Source: Diatrype stigma
Lineage: Eukaryota > Ascomycota > Sordariomycetes > Xylariales > Diatrypaceae
Length of the DNA stretch: 64,000 nt
Assembly: GCA_022225965.2 (NCBI GenBank)
Contig: JAKJXP020000010.1
Location: 434,001-498,000 of the forward strand
Direction of reading: 5' to 3'
Part shown: positions 1-13,387 of the stretch, in pieces
How the letters are laid out: the number at the start of each line of letters is the position of its first letter
Numbering within the stretch: position 1 is the stretch's first letter
Made by a program: the position numbers and the translations under genes
Notes under the pieces: generated by a model
The model's database searches: none
The model's input: only the letters and a program-made list of their open reading frames with translations
What the model was told of the DNA's origin: nothing

Positions 1-3000
1 TCCGCCATGCTACAGTACGTACGTGCTTTAGTCGTGATATGTAGGTATCCTGATTCATGAATCCGACCTTACGGTAATCGTGCGATCTTATCAACTGGAG
101 GTCTTCCCACCCTTCCGCCCGCCACCCTGCCTGTCCACTCTGACCAACTGACTACCTACGTACAGTACAGTAACTGCCCAGCTACCACCCTATCGTCCTG
201 TCACCCTGCGGTCTCCCGAAAGAGCGCAGCCTGCATGTTCCTGGTGTGCCTGAACACTCCCTGGGGAATTCGGAAATCGCAACTGCAGACTGGACGAGTC
301 ACAAGTCGCCGTCGGCCGGGGCAGCGAGCTTAATACACCTACATAAGAACGGGTTAGGGTTTTGCATCTGGTTGTGCGCATCAACAGGTGCGAGGCGGTG
401 ATGCTTTAGTCCCCATTCAGGCTTGCATTAGCTAGTTACCTGGAGGCTAGTGGTAGGGTTTACAGTTGAACAACAACAACACCGCCCGCTGGCTGCAACC
501 CTCCAGTCACCACCTGCAGCAAGTCTCCAGACAGACCTTGTACATAAGCACCCTAGATACATACATACGTACATACCTACCTATCCTGATACCTGATATG
601 CACAAAAGCTGCATGGCTAGAGAGGCACTGTGTAGCAGCGGCACCGTATCCCGGCGGTCGAACATGGTTCTCTTGCAATATGCGACCCGGCCTGATTGGC
701 TCTGTCCCAAGCGTCCCCGTCGCTCACCCACTCACCTTGCCTTACACGTCGTACATTCGTGGGGCCTCTTGTGGGTCTAGACAGGGCATCAAGACAGTTC
801 AAGAGAACCACGACAAGGCCCTCCCCCCCCTAACCCCCTGCCGGCACGCCACTGTAGGTGGATACAGGGTGGGAGGGAAATGACCACTTTGCGTCGCCTG
901 CTCGTCTGCCTGCGTGCCTGCCTGCCACCTGCGAAGCCTTTTTTTTTTGTTAACAATTCTCTTTCGCAACGAATAACTATTTCCCGCGGCGTGAGATTCT
1001 GCGTGCGTGAGATCCATCGAACCGCCGAAACGTGTGGCGGCTGACGAGGCTGGGTTCGGCTGCAGAGAGAGCCACTTCTCACTGCCGGCCCTCGAAGTTG
1101 CTTCCGGCGCTTCTACGCTTCTTAGAGCATACATGTATACATCCACAGACGTCAATTATGTACGTACGTTCTGACTGTGCAGTGGGTACATATCATCCTG
1201 CAGAACATCTACATAGTATACCGCGGTAGAGCACGCATCACGCCTGTCGATACACCTACGTTGGACGTAAGGCGATAGTCGTGCGTTGTATGTAGGCATG
1301 TATAGCTGTGCTGTATGTATGTGGTAGATAGTATGAGCAGATCTGTGTAAAGTGTAGACGACGACCCCATTTGTGCGGCAATCTGCCCACCATGTGGCAG
1401 GTCTTGAGTAGGTACCCCATGTATGTAGTCTGGGAGTGTACCGTAGGTATGTACTTGTGAGCACGATCGAATATGAGCAAAAACTGTCTCGCTGGCCTGT
1501 AAACGGGAGTGAACGGGTTTCAGCCAGGTGATGGCCACGAGGGGGATCGTCGGAGGCGAAGTCGAGAATGACAGCATCGCACCGTTTTGGCGCTTAAAAG
1601 CCCAGAAAGTCCGTATCCATGTATCGATTGTCCGTGTATGTACCTATGAAGGCAGGTACATGGACGTGGTATAGTACCCCATGTTAGCGTCCCCCCGCCC
1701 CCTCCTCCTGCGTACTCAGGTCCTACGTAGCCAAGTACCATTAGTTATAGATCTGGGGATATTTGATGGAACCCTGATGGTTGATGGCTCTTCACCCGCA
1801 ACCCGAGGTTGGCAACAGCCAGAGAAAACAGGACGGGACGCCGATCCTTTTGACATCTTCTGTGATTCCTATAAGTTATAACGTAATCCGATCATTTCGA
1901 AGTCTATAAGAATTCTAGAACTTCGGGTGATAGTCAATCACGGCTTACTGTCGATGCATAGGTATGTAAGTAGTATAGTATAGCGCGCGGTGCAGGTGAT
2001 GAGTTTCTGCGGACGGTTGGAGGTTCCCCGGCCGAGTGATGAACGGAGGTGTCTGGCACTCGCCCAAACCCGGGGCCTGCTGTCTGTCTGTCTGTCTGAC
2101 CTCGCTTTCGAGCAGGAGGCAGGAAAACGGGAGTGAAGGCAACTAAACCAACACCACGTTTTTGACATTCCCATCGGTAAATGGCAGATCTTTGCCGTTG
2201 CAACAACCTGTTCGCTGCTATGCCAACTACATAGAAGTCTCATCCCCCCTAATTACTTCAAATTACTTTTCCCAAGAGATTAATTTGCTTTCACTGTGAG
2301 AATGTAAATCTCATTTTCTTCACATACCTGAATTACTCATCTGTCTTAGACATATGGCATATGGAAGCAATGACAGCCTAGCTATGCGGGAAATGCTGCG
2401 TACCTACATTATCATACCAACCGTTTCTATGTACGAAGTAGCTGAGAGCACCTGGCCCTGCCCAAGGCTGCAGGTTGTTATTAACTTGTCTCAGCTGTCT
2501 TCAGGAAGACGCCCGATAACTTTCAAGCTAGTCTCTGCACATCATTGTCTAGTCTAGCTTGGGACACCGTTCGGAGACACATTGCTATTTTGGTATATAT
2601 TTTACGGAGCCGGCCGGCTTGAGTAAATGGCTCAACATGTTGTGTGAGTGGCCAGCGAGCCGGGTTTGTAAATAGTCGTGGTCGGGAAAGGACCCTTAAG
2701 GGCTCTCTTCCTGCCGCGGGATTGGGTGCACCCCCATATCTCCTTGGAGAAGCTGCAGCAGCTGTGTAGGAGGGAACTGCCTGACTCTCTAGCCCTCTAG
2801 CCCTTAAGAACACTTGCATGCCAGTTCACCAGTGATAGAGCGCGGATCCAGAGACACGCCCATGCCTCCGTCCGTAGTTTGCGAGGGTCTACGGTACAGC
2901 TCCGTTTAAAGAAGGCAACTCTATAGCATAATTCGAAAGGGGCTGGTCGCTGGTCTACAGCCTACAGCCTACAGGGCGCAGGAGTGGAAGATCGTCGGCA

Positions 3001-3701
3001 AGACTTGCTGCCGTACTACCCCAAGTGCCCAAAGGGGTTCCAGATCTTCCAGACGTCACTTCCACTGCAGTCTCGTGGCCCGATTCCGCCAGCGCGCAGC
3101 GTACAAAATGCAGCCCTCCACACCACCCACCCACCAGATCCCTTGTCCCTCCAGTCCCTGTGCCCAGTAAACCCCCAAGACTCCGGCCTTGCCCCCCATA
3201 ATCCAGACAAGCTTATACGCACGGGCAAGCGGATGTAGCAATCAGTTGCAGCTCTGTGTAGCACTTGGAGGCAGTGTGCCCCCCGGGTGATACTATGTAA
3301 TATCAGTATCCTGCCTACCCCATAGCAGCGGTTGTTTTCCTCGCTAGGTGGTACTAGTAAGCAGCCGGACGTCTTGCCGCCGCCGATGCTTGATTACACT
3401 GCCACACTGCTCTCTCCCTCCGGGGAACCTGAAGCTTGGTAACCAGCCACCAGCAGGGAGCTCAACCGTACCTACGTAAATCAATTCGCTGCGCCAACTG
3501 CGGCGGCCTCGCAGCGCTTCTATCTTCACAGGTTGACGTCGCTCGGTTTTCGTGTGAACTTCAAGCGCCGAGCTTAATGTACAGCGCCTAACACAGGCGC
3601 GGCCCTATTGCATTCTTTTGAACAGCGCTTGGAGCTAGATGACCTGCCCCTTCAACATGAATGAAAATGCCTTGCGAAACAAACCGGGAAATGCGAGTGC
3701 C
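1..3701. other. Intergenic region, no supported gene
   Basis: No reading frame here resembles a known protein, and the short open frames lack splice-linked partners or coding-like composition. The stretch holds simple-sequence tracts: TAC/GTA-rich words near 555-590, a C-run near 823-830, a T-run near 941-948, a CTGT run near 2080-2097, and several GTAC/TACC motifs. It ends at the 3' end of the cyclin C gene on the minus strand. A lineage-specific small gene cannot be excluded. Confidence 0.6.
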
Positions 3702-4832
3702 TCAATGTGGCTTGTCCAGCCCCCGGGCTTTTATGAACCGATTAATCTGCTCGCGGGTCATCTTGTCGTTATATTGTTCGTAGCATTCGTAGAAGGAGAT
3801 AAGCTCTTGCGTGCAGTCCACCATACCCTCGATGTCGACGTTACTTTCGGCGAGGAACACGGCGAAACGCTGCACTCTGCCTACCCGAGCCTCCTGTTGT
3901 TTGTCTTTGATCTCCGTACCGCCTGGCGTAGTCTGCCCGCTCCCCAGCGCGCTGCCACTGATCGCGCCCGTCCTGGCCTGCGCCTGCGCAAGGGCCGCCG
4001 TCGCCGCTGCCATATTCGCGGCAGAACCGCCGCCGACCGAGTTGGGACGAAGGACGAGCGCTAGCAGCACCGCTGTGAGGGCTATGATATACGGTGGGTA
4101 CAGTAGAGGCAGGTCCGTCATGTAGTGGTCGTTGATGACCGACGTGGCGATGTTGATTTCGTCTTGGGTCAGGTACAGGTCGGATTGGAGGCTGGTCAGG
4201 GTTCGGTACGGTTGGTGGACGATCAGGTGCGAGTTCATCTCGGAGATGAGGAAGAATTCGCATTCGCCGAGGCGCCCGACATCGAGAGCAAGGAGATCTA
4301 TACAGCCGGGTTTCTGTTCAGCTACCCACGCTCCGCAACACATCCCAGATGATAGACCGGGCATGCTTACCGCCCTGCCAGAGTGAACGGGCTTCTTGAA
4401 CGACGAGCCTGATGTGCTGGGGGCACTCTTCCATCTTGCAGGCCAAGTAGAGAGCCGTGGCCATGACGAGGTAGGGGTTCGTTCGCCGTATCTCGACTTT
4501 GCTGTAGAACCGCTTGATGTAGAGCTGAGCCGTGGCAATAGGCTGCTGCTTACTGCCGATTCTCTTGCCCAATCGATTAATCTCTGCGATCTTGATGTTA
4601 GTAGCCTGCGCCCCTATCTCCGAACACCACGGATGCCACGACAGCGGCCAAATAGCCGGATAAGGCACTCACGCTGGTTGATATAGATGTTCAGGTGCCT
4701 CCACTGGGGCAGCGGGAACATCTGTATCAAGGTGTATTCCTCATTTTGGAGCTTCTCGCGCATCTGCGCCAGCTCATCTTTCGAGAACTGCCAGAACCGC
4801 CGTTGGGTAGATTCCCAATAGTTAGCTGCCAT
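3702..4832 (-). CDS. SSN8: Cyclin C, RNA polymerase II holoenzyme cyclin-like subunit (Ssn8)
   Basis: Cyclin C pairs with CDK8 (Ssn3) in the Mediator kinase module and modulates RNA polymerase II transcription in the nucleus. Three exons are inferred: 4832-4673, 4583-4371 and 4297-3702. Introns are GTGAGT..CAG and GTAAGC..TAG, giving 322 residues. The protein opens with [12 protein letters not shown], the usual fungal Ssn8 start. The first cyclin box carries the IRRTNPYLV and [18 protein letters not shown] segments, followed by [12 protein letters not shown] and the PYRTLTSL and [16 protein letters not shown] segments of the second half. After about residue 205 there is an Ala/Gly/Gln-rich linker of some 55 residues, then a conserved tail ending ARGLDKPH and TGA. 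It is divergent to the mitochondrial carrier gene downstream. Splice joins restore the expected INQQINRLGKR and WQGDLLALD sequences. Confidence 0.95.
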
Positions 4833-5972
4833 CGTGGTTGAAGAGCCGGAGAAGTAACATCCGGTCGGTCCAGAAATCCGGCTGGACCATACAGGTAGTA
4901 CTACAATAGGCAAACAGGGGTTTGCTCAGTCGATAGTTTCTAGTATACTACTAGTACAACATATAACGGCATAACGGCATAACAACATGGGTATAGCAAT
5001 GCTCTTGTTGTGTCAGAGCAAGGCTGAATTGACGATCCTTTGTCGGTAGCCTGCCTTTGAATGCATTGGAAGGCTTGGGGGGGTGCGTTAAACTCATTCG
5101 TTAATAGGTAAGCAACCTGGAATACTCCGTATTACGGTATAGTTAAGCTTCTACCAGTACCAGTAGAAATCAGATAAACCCCTTTACGATTGTCTTCTAC
5201 CTACTGTACGTAGATAGGCAACCTGGATTATGCATGGAATGTTCCATAGGCAAGTTTCCTTTTGGCACTGTCCAATTGCGTGATGAGTGCGTAGTGGCAC
5301 ATAGCATTCGGGTCTCACAATGCACTGTATAACATCCCAGAATCCCCGAGCTCCGTGAACACCCTGACACGCATTGCCCGTGGATCCTGCGCTGGGTTCC
5401 CTGCGCTGACGCTGACGGGTGTGACGGGACATCGACATCCTGCCAGCCGCCAAGGAATCAGGGTGGAATCTGGGAATCTGGCAGTGGCATCTGGGGTGCT
5501 GGGACCTCGGGAACCTGGACCTGGAAAGGGCCCCCCCTTATCGACTTTCAATCGCTTATCGCCTTATCGCCTTAGCCCGTAAACATGGACAGGCGTTAGC
5601 GTCTTTCCTCGTTCAGGATAGCGCGATTAGTGCTATGACGAAAGGGCCTTTGATCATTCGTCCACAGCCTTGCAACACATCCCTGACTGTAACGGCGAGC
5701 GCTTTTTGACGTGGACCTGGAGTTGGCAGTGAGTCTCGCGTTTAACTGCTTACCGTTCGTCCCATCATCCTGGAGTCACGGAAGAGATCGAGAGAACCGG
5801 ATATCTATCAAGAAACCATTCAAGAAACCATCCCGATCGCAATCCAGTGTCGCTGGACGGATGAATCGAAACTCGACCACCCGACCGCGCAACTCCTTAC
5901 GATGCCATATTCATAGCACTGCCGCGCCTGTATCCTGCGATCGTTTCCCCTGGCCAGTCATGAACACTAGAT
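4833..5972. other. Divergent intergenic region between SSN8 and the carrier gene
   Basis: About 1.1 kb separates the two start codons and must carry both promoters. There is a direct repeat of ATAACGGC near 4963-4980 and a G-run near 5078. No additional gene is supported. Confidence 0.6.
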
Positions 5973-8571
5973 ATGAAGGTTCCCGACATGGTCACCGAGC
6001 TCGAGATGGAGTTGGCCGAATCGCAGAACCAGCGGGATGCGCGCATTGAACAGCTATGGAAGAAGCTGGATTTTCAGCGAAAAGGGGAACTTGACTGGAA
6101 AGCGCTCCAGAAGGGGCTCAAGAAGATTGATCATCGTCAGCCACCCCTATCCACCCCCACGCGTATTCTCGTTGTTGTTGGCTACGGACAGCCGGTGCTG
6201 ATTCCCCTGTGCGCGCAGCAATGAAAAATGCCGACGACATGATGAAGGAGATCATAAAGGTGGTGGATACGAATGGAGACGGGAAGATTCAATATGACGG
6301 TGCGCACCGCCTGGCCCTCAGCCCGCAGCCCGCAGCACTATAACGGCCCTTTGGGCTTAGTTACCCGGAGAATTGACGCTGATGCCACATAGAATTCCGT
6401 GTTTTCGTCGAAGCGGCTGAACGACAGCTGCTTTTACTTTTCAAGTCAATTGATCGAGATCAAGATGGAAAGCTGGACAAGGATGAGCTCTATACGGCAT
6501 TTCAACGATCCGGGATTGCCATCCCGATGCGGAGACTCCATGACTTCTTCGAAGACATCGACCTTAACAAGGATGGCTTTATCACTTATGAAGAATGGCG
6601 GTAAGTTAATCTGCTATTTACTTTCTCCCTTCTGGATATTTCCATTATATGCAGTATATGCACTTAGTATTACTGTGACTATGTAAAGTAGCCCTAGGTT
6701 GTGACCCCTTCTCGCTTTCCTCTGCTCTATCATATCAGATCATATCAGATATGGATGTCAGAACCGTAGTATCAGCCCTACTTTAAGCTGGGCCCCGCTG
6801 GCTATGGTACATGCTGAACAATAGGGACAATTCCTTGATTGAAAGCTCTGAAATATGACCATCAACTGACGTTAAGTAAACTTCCAGTGATTTTCTACTC
6901 TTCATGCCGAATGCAGATCCTGCAACAACTTTGCATTCAGTTTTTACGTTTTATTCAGACATTCTTACCCTAACGTCTGAAGGCGATTCTATTGTCAGCG
7001 ATGAAACTCTTGAAGGCCTAGGTAGGACCACAGACTTTTTCCTGCATACTCTCTTCGGTTCCATCTTAAGGATTGCCTCTTCACCTGACAAATCGCAAAA
7101 TCCCCCACTTCCACCAGCCTCTTCTACCAGTTCACCCGATAGTTCACCAGTGAACAGTCAAGATAAGGGGTCACCTCCAAATCAGACGTTGCCTGTATCC
7201 AATGATGTGGCAAAGATGAACGCAGTTGCGATACAACCTTCCGTCCGAGCTGCCAATGATGCCACAATCCCCGAGGCAGGCACAAGTACTATCTCTCAAG
7301 GGGTCAAATCACCGGGTCTTCCCGTTGCTCGGGACACTAGGGCAGAGCCTGGATTGCGTGAAGGCAAGAAATTCGTGCTGATCAGTTACCTACCCGATCC
7401 AGGCTACTTTATTGCAGGCGCCGTGGCGGGAGGCATTTCTCGTACGGCCACAGCACCTCTTGATCGCTTGAAGGTGTATCTCCTCGTCAACACCAGCGCA
7501 AACACCAATGTTGCTGTTGAAGCTGCCAAGAAAGGCCAGCCTGTGACAGCCCTCAAAAGTGCAGGAAGACCCTTGATCAGCGCCATCGCAGACCTCTACA
7601 AGTCCGGAGGGGCTCGCGGCTTCTTCGCCGGTATGTCTCATAGCATTTGATCACATGCAATTCTATTCAACCCTGACCTCGTGGAACAGGGAATGGACTC
7701 AATGTGGTGAAGATCATGCCTGAAACTGCAATAAGAGTATATATATCCACTGGTCATGACGGACTGAGTTTTCTGGCTAACGTTGGATTTTAGTTTGGAG
7801 CATATGAAGCGGCGAAAAGAACGCTCGCAGATTTGGAGGGGCATGGCAATACACACCATATCAATCCATACTCCAAATTTGTTGCCGGGGGTGTTGCCGG
7901 CATGGTCTCACAGTACTGTGACCGTCTCTCGCTCTGTAAATTTACTACTTACTAACGATTGGCTAGATTCTGCGTGTACCCCCTAGATACTCTCAAATTC
8001 CGGTACGACCCTTCTGAGCACCCCCTTTCTTATTCGTTTCTGACATAATCCCAGGCTTCAATCCGAATATGTCTCTGGTGGACCACGAGGAAATGTTCTA
8101 CTTTTGCAGACATTTCGTAAGATGTTGGCCGAGGGCGGAGCCCGTGCGGCCTACCGCGGCGTGACTATGGGTCTCGTAGGCATGTTTCCTTATTCCGCGA
8201 TCGACATGGGCACCTTCGAGTTCTTAAAAACGACCTACATCACGTATAAGGCAAAGAAGGACGGAGTGCACGAGGAAGACGCGCAACCGAGCACGTTCGT
8301 GACGGGAATTATGGGAGCCACGTCGGGAGCGTTCGGGGCTTCTGTCGTCTACCCTCTAAATGTCCTGCGAACCCGGTTACAAACGCAGGGTACTAAGATG
8401 CACCCCGTAAGGTACACCGGCATCTGGGATGTAGCAAACAAGACGCTGCGTAACGAGGGCGTCCGTGGTCTCTACAAGGGCTTGATGCCCAACCTATTGA
8501 AGGTGGCGCCGGCGCTGAGCATCACTTGGATGGTCTACGAAAACGCCAAGCGAATCATGGATTTGCACTGA
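5973..8571 (+). CDS. SAL1: Calcium-dependent mitochondrial ATP-Mg/Pi carrier (Sal1/SCaMC type)
   Basis: This inner-membrane carrier exchanges ATP-Mg for phosphate and is switched on by cytosolic calcium through N-terminal EF-hands. Eight exons are inferred: 5973-6135, 6219-6299, 6393-6600, 6888-7630, 7690-7736, 7794-7912, 7967-8002 and 8055-8571, giving 637 residues and a TGA stop. The EF-hand half has one degenerate loop (DFQRKGELDWK) and three canonical ones (DTNGDGKIQYDE, DRDQDGKLDKDE, DLNKDGFITYEE). A Ser/Pro-rich linker of about 100 residues follows. The carrier half, from about residue 320, has three repeats with signature motifs TAPLDRLK, VYPLDTLKFR and VYPLNVLRTR. All joins restore family sequence, for example IDHPMKNADD, AGNGLNVVKI and VSQFCVYPL. 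The start is the first ATG in frame; an ATG 15 nt downstream is also possible. Confidence 0.95.
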
Positions 8572-11047
8572 GTTTCTTGATCAAGGCGGGACAACTACCG
8601 AACGTCGACCGATGCACCCCAATGCCCAGGTTGCGCGATACACGACTATGAGAGGAGAGGAGAGGGGGAAAAGCGAGCGAGCATTTGGTTTATGATCGTA
8701 TATTGGCAAGGAATGAGATAGACGAAGACGGAGGCACACGATAGAGGGAATGTAGAGCGGCATTGGTTTGAGCTATCTATTGCGCATAGAAAGCTAGCTG
8801 ACTTCGAAGGGGGATGTGGATGGATAGATCGAGGAAGAGCTCTATACCTATCCAGTGCATAAGCCGGCGTTTCACATCAGGCATCGACTGTTTACTATGG
8901 TAGCTGCCGAGGGGATATTTTGTTCTTTCTATCTTTTCTTTGTTCACTTGTTGGACATCTGCGGCTTATTGGCTAGAGGCCCCAGGAAGCGACGGGGACC
9001 AGAGAGGGGGAAAGGGAGAAGGACAGGGGAAAGAATTTTGAAGAGAAGACAATGGGGCGGGAATGGTGATGGGCTTCCAGCACAGCTACGAGTTTCCAAC
9101 AGCAGCAGTGGTATGAGTAGAGGCATGAGCGGGATGATGGATCATATATATCCATGACTGCGGATGAGCAGCGAAGCTTCACTCGCGTGCTCACGTAGGT
9201 TAGCTAGGTGCCTAGGGTAGGGAATATATAAGAAACCCGTTTTGCAGCAGCATGAAATATTTGTATAGGAATACCTGCTCTTGAATTGTTTATTGGCTAC
9301 GTAGCAGGTCTGTATTACACGTGTCGTACCAATGCCATTCTGGTCACTCAGTTAGGAATAAGGCGAGATAGTTACCTAATGTGTAGGTTGTAAGTCGTAG
9401 CCCATGGTTTCCGGCTGAAGGTCCGTGTATTCAAGGCAAGAACGCTTGACGTCATAGGATATCTGACTGAATATTTGTAGACAGCAGTATCCCATCCATA
9501 TCCCATTGAACTCATCATGCCCAGTATTGAAAGTTTGGACAAAACTCCCGATTATTCAATGCTGTTTTATACGTGTTTTCCCTATCAAACCCAGATGTTT
9601 AGTAATACTTGGGAAGATAAACTTACCGATTAACGAGTCTTTAGTTAGGTACCTACTATGTAGGTAAATTACTTAGGTATGCTTTATAACTAGTATCTAC
9701 ATAGGTACTTACATAAGGAGTCATTCATTCATCCCGAGTTCGCGACATTCATTACCTGCTCACTGTCGCCATTATACAGCCCCAATCGCACATCTTCATT
9801 GGGTGAGGACATATGTATATTGATTATCAACGAATCAACCTCTGCTTGACGGCACGCAATTGCTCCTACATGAGAGTTACCTAGGCACGAAGATATGTGT
9901 AAAGAGATACATCACATGCATATTCAGGCACCTACAAACGGAGTAAACAGGTACCTGGAACTAATGCATGCCAAAACCACGGGCAGAATCGAATAATCAG
10001 CCTGGGTATACATTTACCTACTGTAGACCATGCCTACCAAGCCTACGATGAATCCAACTCTACTGTAGTAATTAAGCTTAAAGGTTGCAAGAGGAAACGA
10101 AACATACCTCTCATCTACAGTTTGGAGTATATGTTGGGATCACATGCGAGACCTAAGACGTTTAGATGTCCAATGTGCAATGTACAGTCAGACAGTGTAA
10201 CTGGAGTACATCCAAATACGGTCTAGCTGCTAACCTTCTCAAGAGGGAAGCCGAGCGGGACCAAATAGATCGCGGTGACACCAATCACCGGTTCCGGCAA
10301 CCGAGGGCACCTCAGCAGCCATGTATGTACAATACACTAAAATTACAGGGGTCTTAAGGCTGCTGGGCTCCCTAGCTGGACTGCATGCGGCGCAACCCAG
10401 AGCGCGCTGAGCTCGGGAGTCTGGCTGCTAAAACCTTCAAAACACCAAAACCGCCGTTCCCGCTGTTCCTGGCGATGCTTCTCTTATAGAAGCAGAAGCG
10501 CCTCGCCCCCAACCCGCTAGAATCTACCCTCTATATTCACCTGCCATTTGTTCCTTGTGCGAAATCGTGTATCAGGTGTCGCGCGACCTTACAGGGTCGA
10601 ATAATCTACATCCAGTACGTAATGCTCAAACTCAACCTGCAAGTGTTTCGTCATAGGCAGTGGTGTCGTAACAGAACGAAACGTATACATACAATGGAAG
10701 CATCATCAGGTCAGGATTGGAATAGTCGTCGAATAACCTTTTGGTGACTTCAATTGATGTACCGCTCTGTGTTTACCACCTACTTAAACGCGTCCTTCGT
10801 TTCCATCCCACTTCCACGTTCCCCTCCCTTCTCTCCTTCATTTCCACAACCAAAGAGAAGATCGCGAACATCAACTGCCAATTCATCAACTGCCAGCACC
10901 CAACCGCGCAACTTCTTTTTGAACAAACTGCATTTCAGATCTCTTTCGAGTTCTCATCCGATTGTCATTTCCTTCATCCAAGCATCCAAGCATCCAAGCA
11001 TCCAAACACCCACACAAGCACTTCCCAAACCACAGCAGACTGACACA
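8572..11047. other. Intergenic region with TAC/GTA-rich palindromic motifs
   Basis: The first part has purine-rich tracts (8648-8672). Around 9640-9715 there is a dense run of TAGGTA/TACCTA words that are partly self-complementary. The last 250 nt before the Ulp1-like gene is a pyrimidine-rich leader, typical of fungal 5' UTRs, and includes four copies of the 8-mer ATCCAAGC near 10976-11007. No other gene is supported. Confidence 0.6.
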
Positions 11048-13387
11048 ATGACCCGACCAGTTGCCCTTTCCGACTTCACCGCGCACACTCTTGGTCGCGG
11101 TCCCCTCGACCCGAACCATTTCACCCGCTGCAAGGCCTGCCAGGATAAACGCCGGGTCAGTACCTACAACGCACAGCTGAGGGCCAACGTCAAGGCCTGT
11201 GCTAGGGCTGCCGTTGTAGGCGCACGAGTGCACAAGCCTCTAAGCCTTGGCCATCAAGCCATCATCGCAAAGGAGCGACGACACCAGCAGCATTGGAATG
11301 CCTACCAAGCTGACGTAAAACACATTATGGGCGGCTGCCGCGACACACCCGCCTCTGAGAAATCCGTCACCATCCAGATCCCTTATAAGGAAAAACCAGT
11401 TACGACCCTTGAGGTCCCTAGCCCCCGCTCCAGAAAGCGTGGCTATAATCCAATCGACGAGCCGGACATCGGTATCGTCCCTCTGATACCCGGAGAGCCA
11501 CTACCGCGACTATTGCAAATCGCACTCTATGTGCCACCCCGACCACTACCCGCCTCTCAGTTTGTCTAGGAACCTACCAAGAGCGGTCCCTCCGTCGGAC
11601 ACACCAGCTATCCAAAAAACACCACCAACGCCCAGAAGAGATCCGAGTTCACGACTCAGGTCCCGTCTCAAGTCCCGCTGTTCCAACCAGAGCCTGCAGG
11701 CTCACCAGCGTCAGCGCCAGCACCAGCACCTTCGCGTTCAGCTGAGGTTGATGCCTCTTGCCAGCGTGCTGCCCAGTTAACGCCGGGTGCTTTCCCGTCC
11801 TGGGCCGACGCTGAACCGGAGCCGGAACCGGATTGGATGGACATTGACTCTGACCCTGCACTTCCTAACACGCCACCCAGCCCCAACATAATGTCGATGC
11901 CCGGAGCCTGGCCTCTAGGCCCAGACGACAGAGATGAGGATGATTATGCCAACGTAGCTACTCCAAGTGTCAAACGCATGGACAGTTGGATCAGCCTATT
12001 CACTCGTGGCTACTTCAATGTGTTCAACAGGACGCTTACCCACACTCAAGCTGATGGTGGACCGCAAACATCAAAACGCGTTCGTATAAGCCCTTTTGAA
12101 CGACCTGGTCACTCGGCAAGTTTGTTCCGCCGCAGTCTCGCAAGCCCCCCTACCAGACCGTTGCGTTATTATGGTATCCCACCCTCCAGTACTGCTCGCC
12201 CCGATGGTAGCCAGCAGCGCCCACTTCTATCTCAAGCGCTTCTTCGCGATACATCAGCTATCCAGCCCTCCAGTACTATCACCCCTGAAGGCAGCCAGCA
12301 ACGCCCTTTTTTAGTTCAGACACCTCCCCGCGATACACCAGCAACTGTATTGCCACCTGGGGACCCTAAGTACACCAACCTTGGAGACCTCCTCAATAGA
12401 GAAGAGGAGATCACGCTTCCAGGCTCGGTACCCAAAGCCCTTTCACCTAGTAGTAAGAAGGTCGACGAGTTAGGCGAGCAGAAAACCGAGCGTATTAATA
12501 TCGAGGAAAAAATTCGCGTCGCGAAGGAGCGCGTTCGTCAGAACGCTGAACGTGAACGCATTGCAGAAGAACGCCTTCGAGCTGCTAAGGAACATGCTCG
12601 AGCGGTCGAGGAGTTCCGTCGAACGGAGCTCAATCTTTTAGGTCTTCGCAAACCTAAAGCTACCCTGATAACTCCGCTAAGTTCCGAATGGGACCATAAA
12701 GCGAGAGCAACAGTGAAATCCGGCAAGGCCCAAGTGCCAAACCCAGAAGGCACAGAGGTCACACCTCACGATTTCGGTACGCTGGTCCCCGAAAGCGCGT
12801 GGCTTAACGACAACATCATCCAAGCAGTCGTTGCCTTGTTAGCCCAAGGAATCAACAATTCCTCTGGCGTCGTTCTTAAGAAGGATGCCCCCAAATGTGT
12901 TGGGTTCTCGCCCCTATTTTGGCAACATATAACAGAAAAAGGCCCTAAAGGCGTTGAGCGTCGTCTCAAACGAACCTGGGGGGTGACACCAGAGAACTTC
13001 CTCCAAATCGACACATTCCTCTTCCCCATCAACCTTGGGAACCACTGGACTCTCATGGCCATCCGTCCATCGCTCCGAACGATGGCCTACGTAGACTCAT
13101 TCCGTTCGGCGGGAATGAATCATCTCAACACAGCTAAAGCATTTCTCGCGTCTTTTCTCGGAGACAAGTACGACAAGGACGAGTGGAACACGGTTAAATA
13201 CCGTGTTCCCCAACAAACCAACAGCTACGACTGCGGTATGTTCGTCATCACCAACGCTATATACCTAGCTCTGGGCCTCGACCCCAGCGAATACAAGCAA
13301 TCGGATATGCCCCTGATGAGGCGCAGGATGGCAGCGATGCTTCTGAACGGCGGGTTTACAGGGGACTTCTCTCTAGCATCATTGTGA
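11048..13387 (+). CDS. Ulp1/SENP-type SUMO protease, reading frame crossed by one in-frame TAG
   Basis: C48-family cysteine proteases mature SUMO and remove it from conjugates. One frame runs from the ATG at 11048 to the TGA at 13385-13387, interrupted only by a TAG at 11567-11569 (codon 174). The N-terminal 173 codons carry a CKAC pair and basic stretches with no recognised domain. A Pro/Ala/Glu-rich region follows, then a charged coiled coil (about 12440-12640). The C-terminal catalytic domain has WLNDNIIQ, the catalytic His in NHWTL (about codon 666), Asp in YVDSF (about 683), the oxyanion Gln in VPQQT and the Cys in SYDCGMF (about 729). The TAG could lie in an intron (for example GT at 11472 to AG at 11690, 219 nt, in phase), be read through, or mark a pseudogene. 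A shorter protein could start at the ATG at 11837 and would keep the whole protease domain. Confidence 0.75.
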
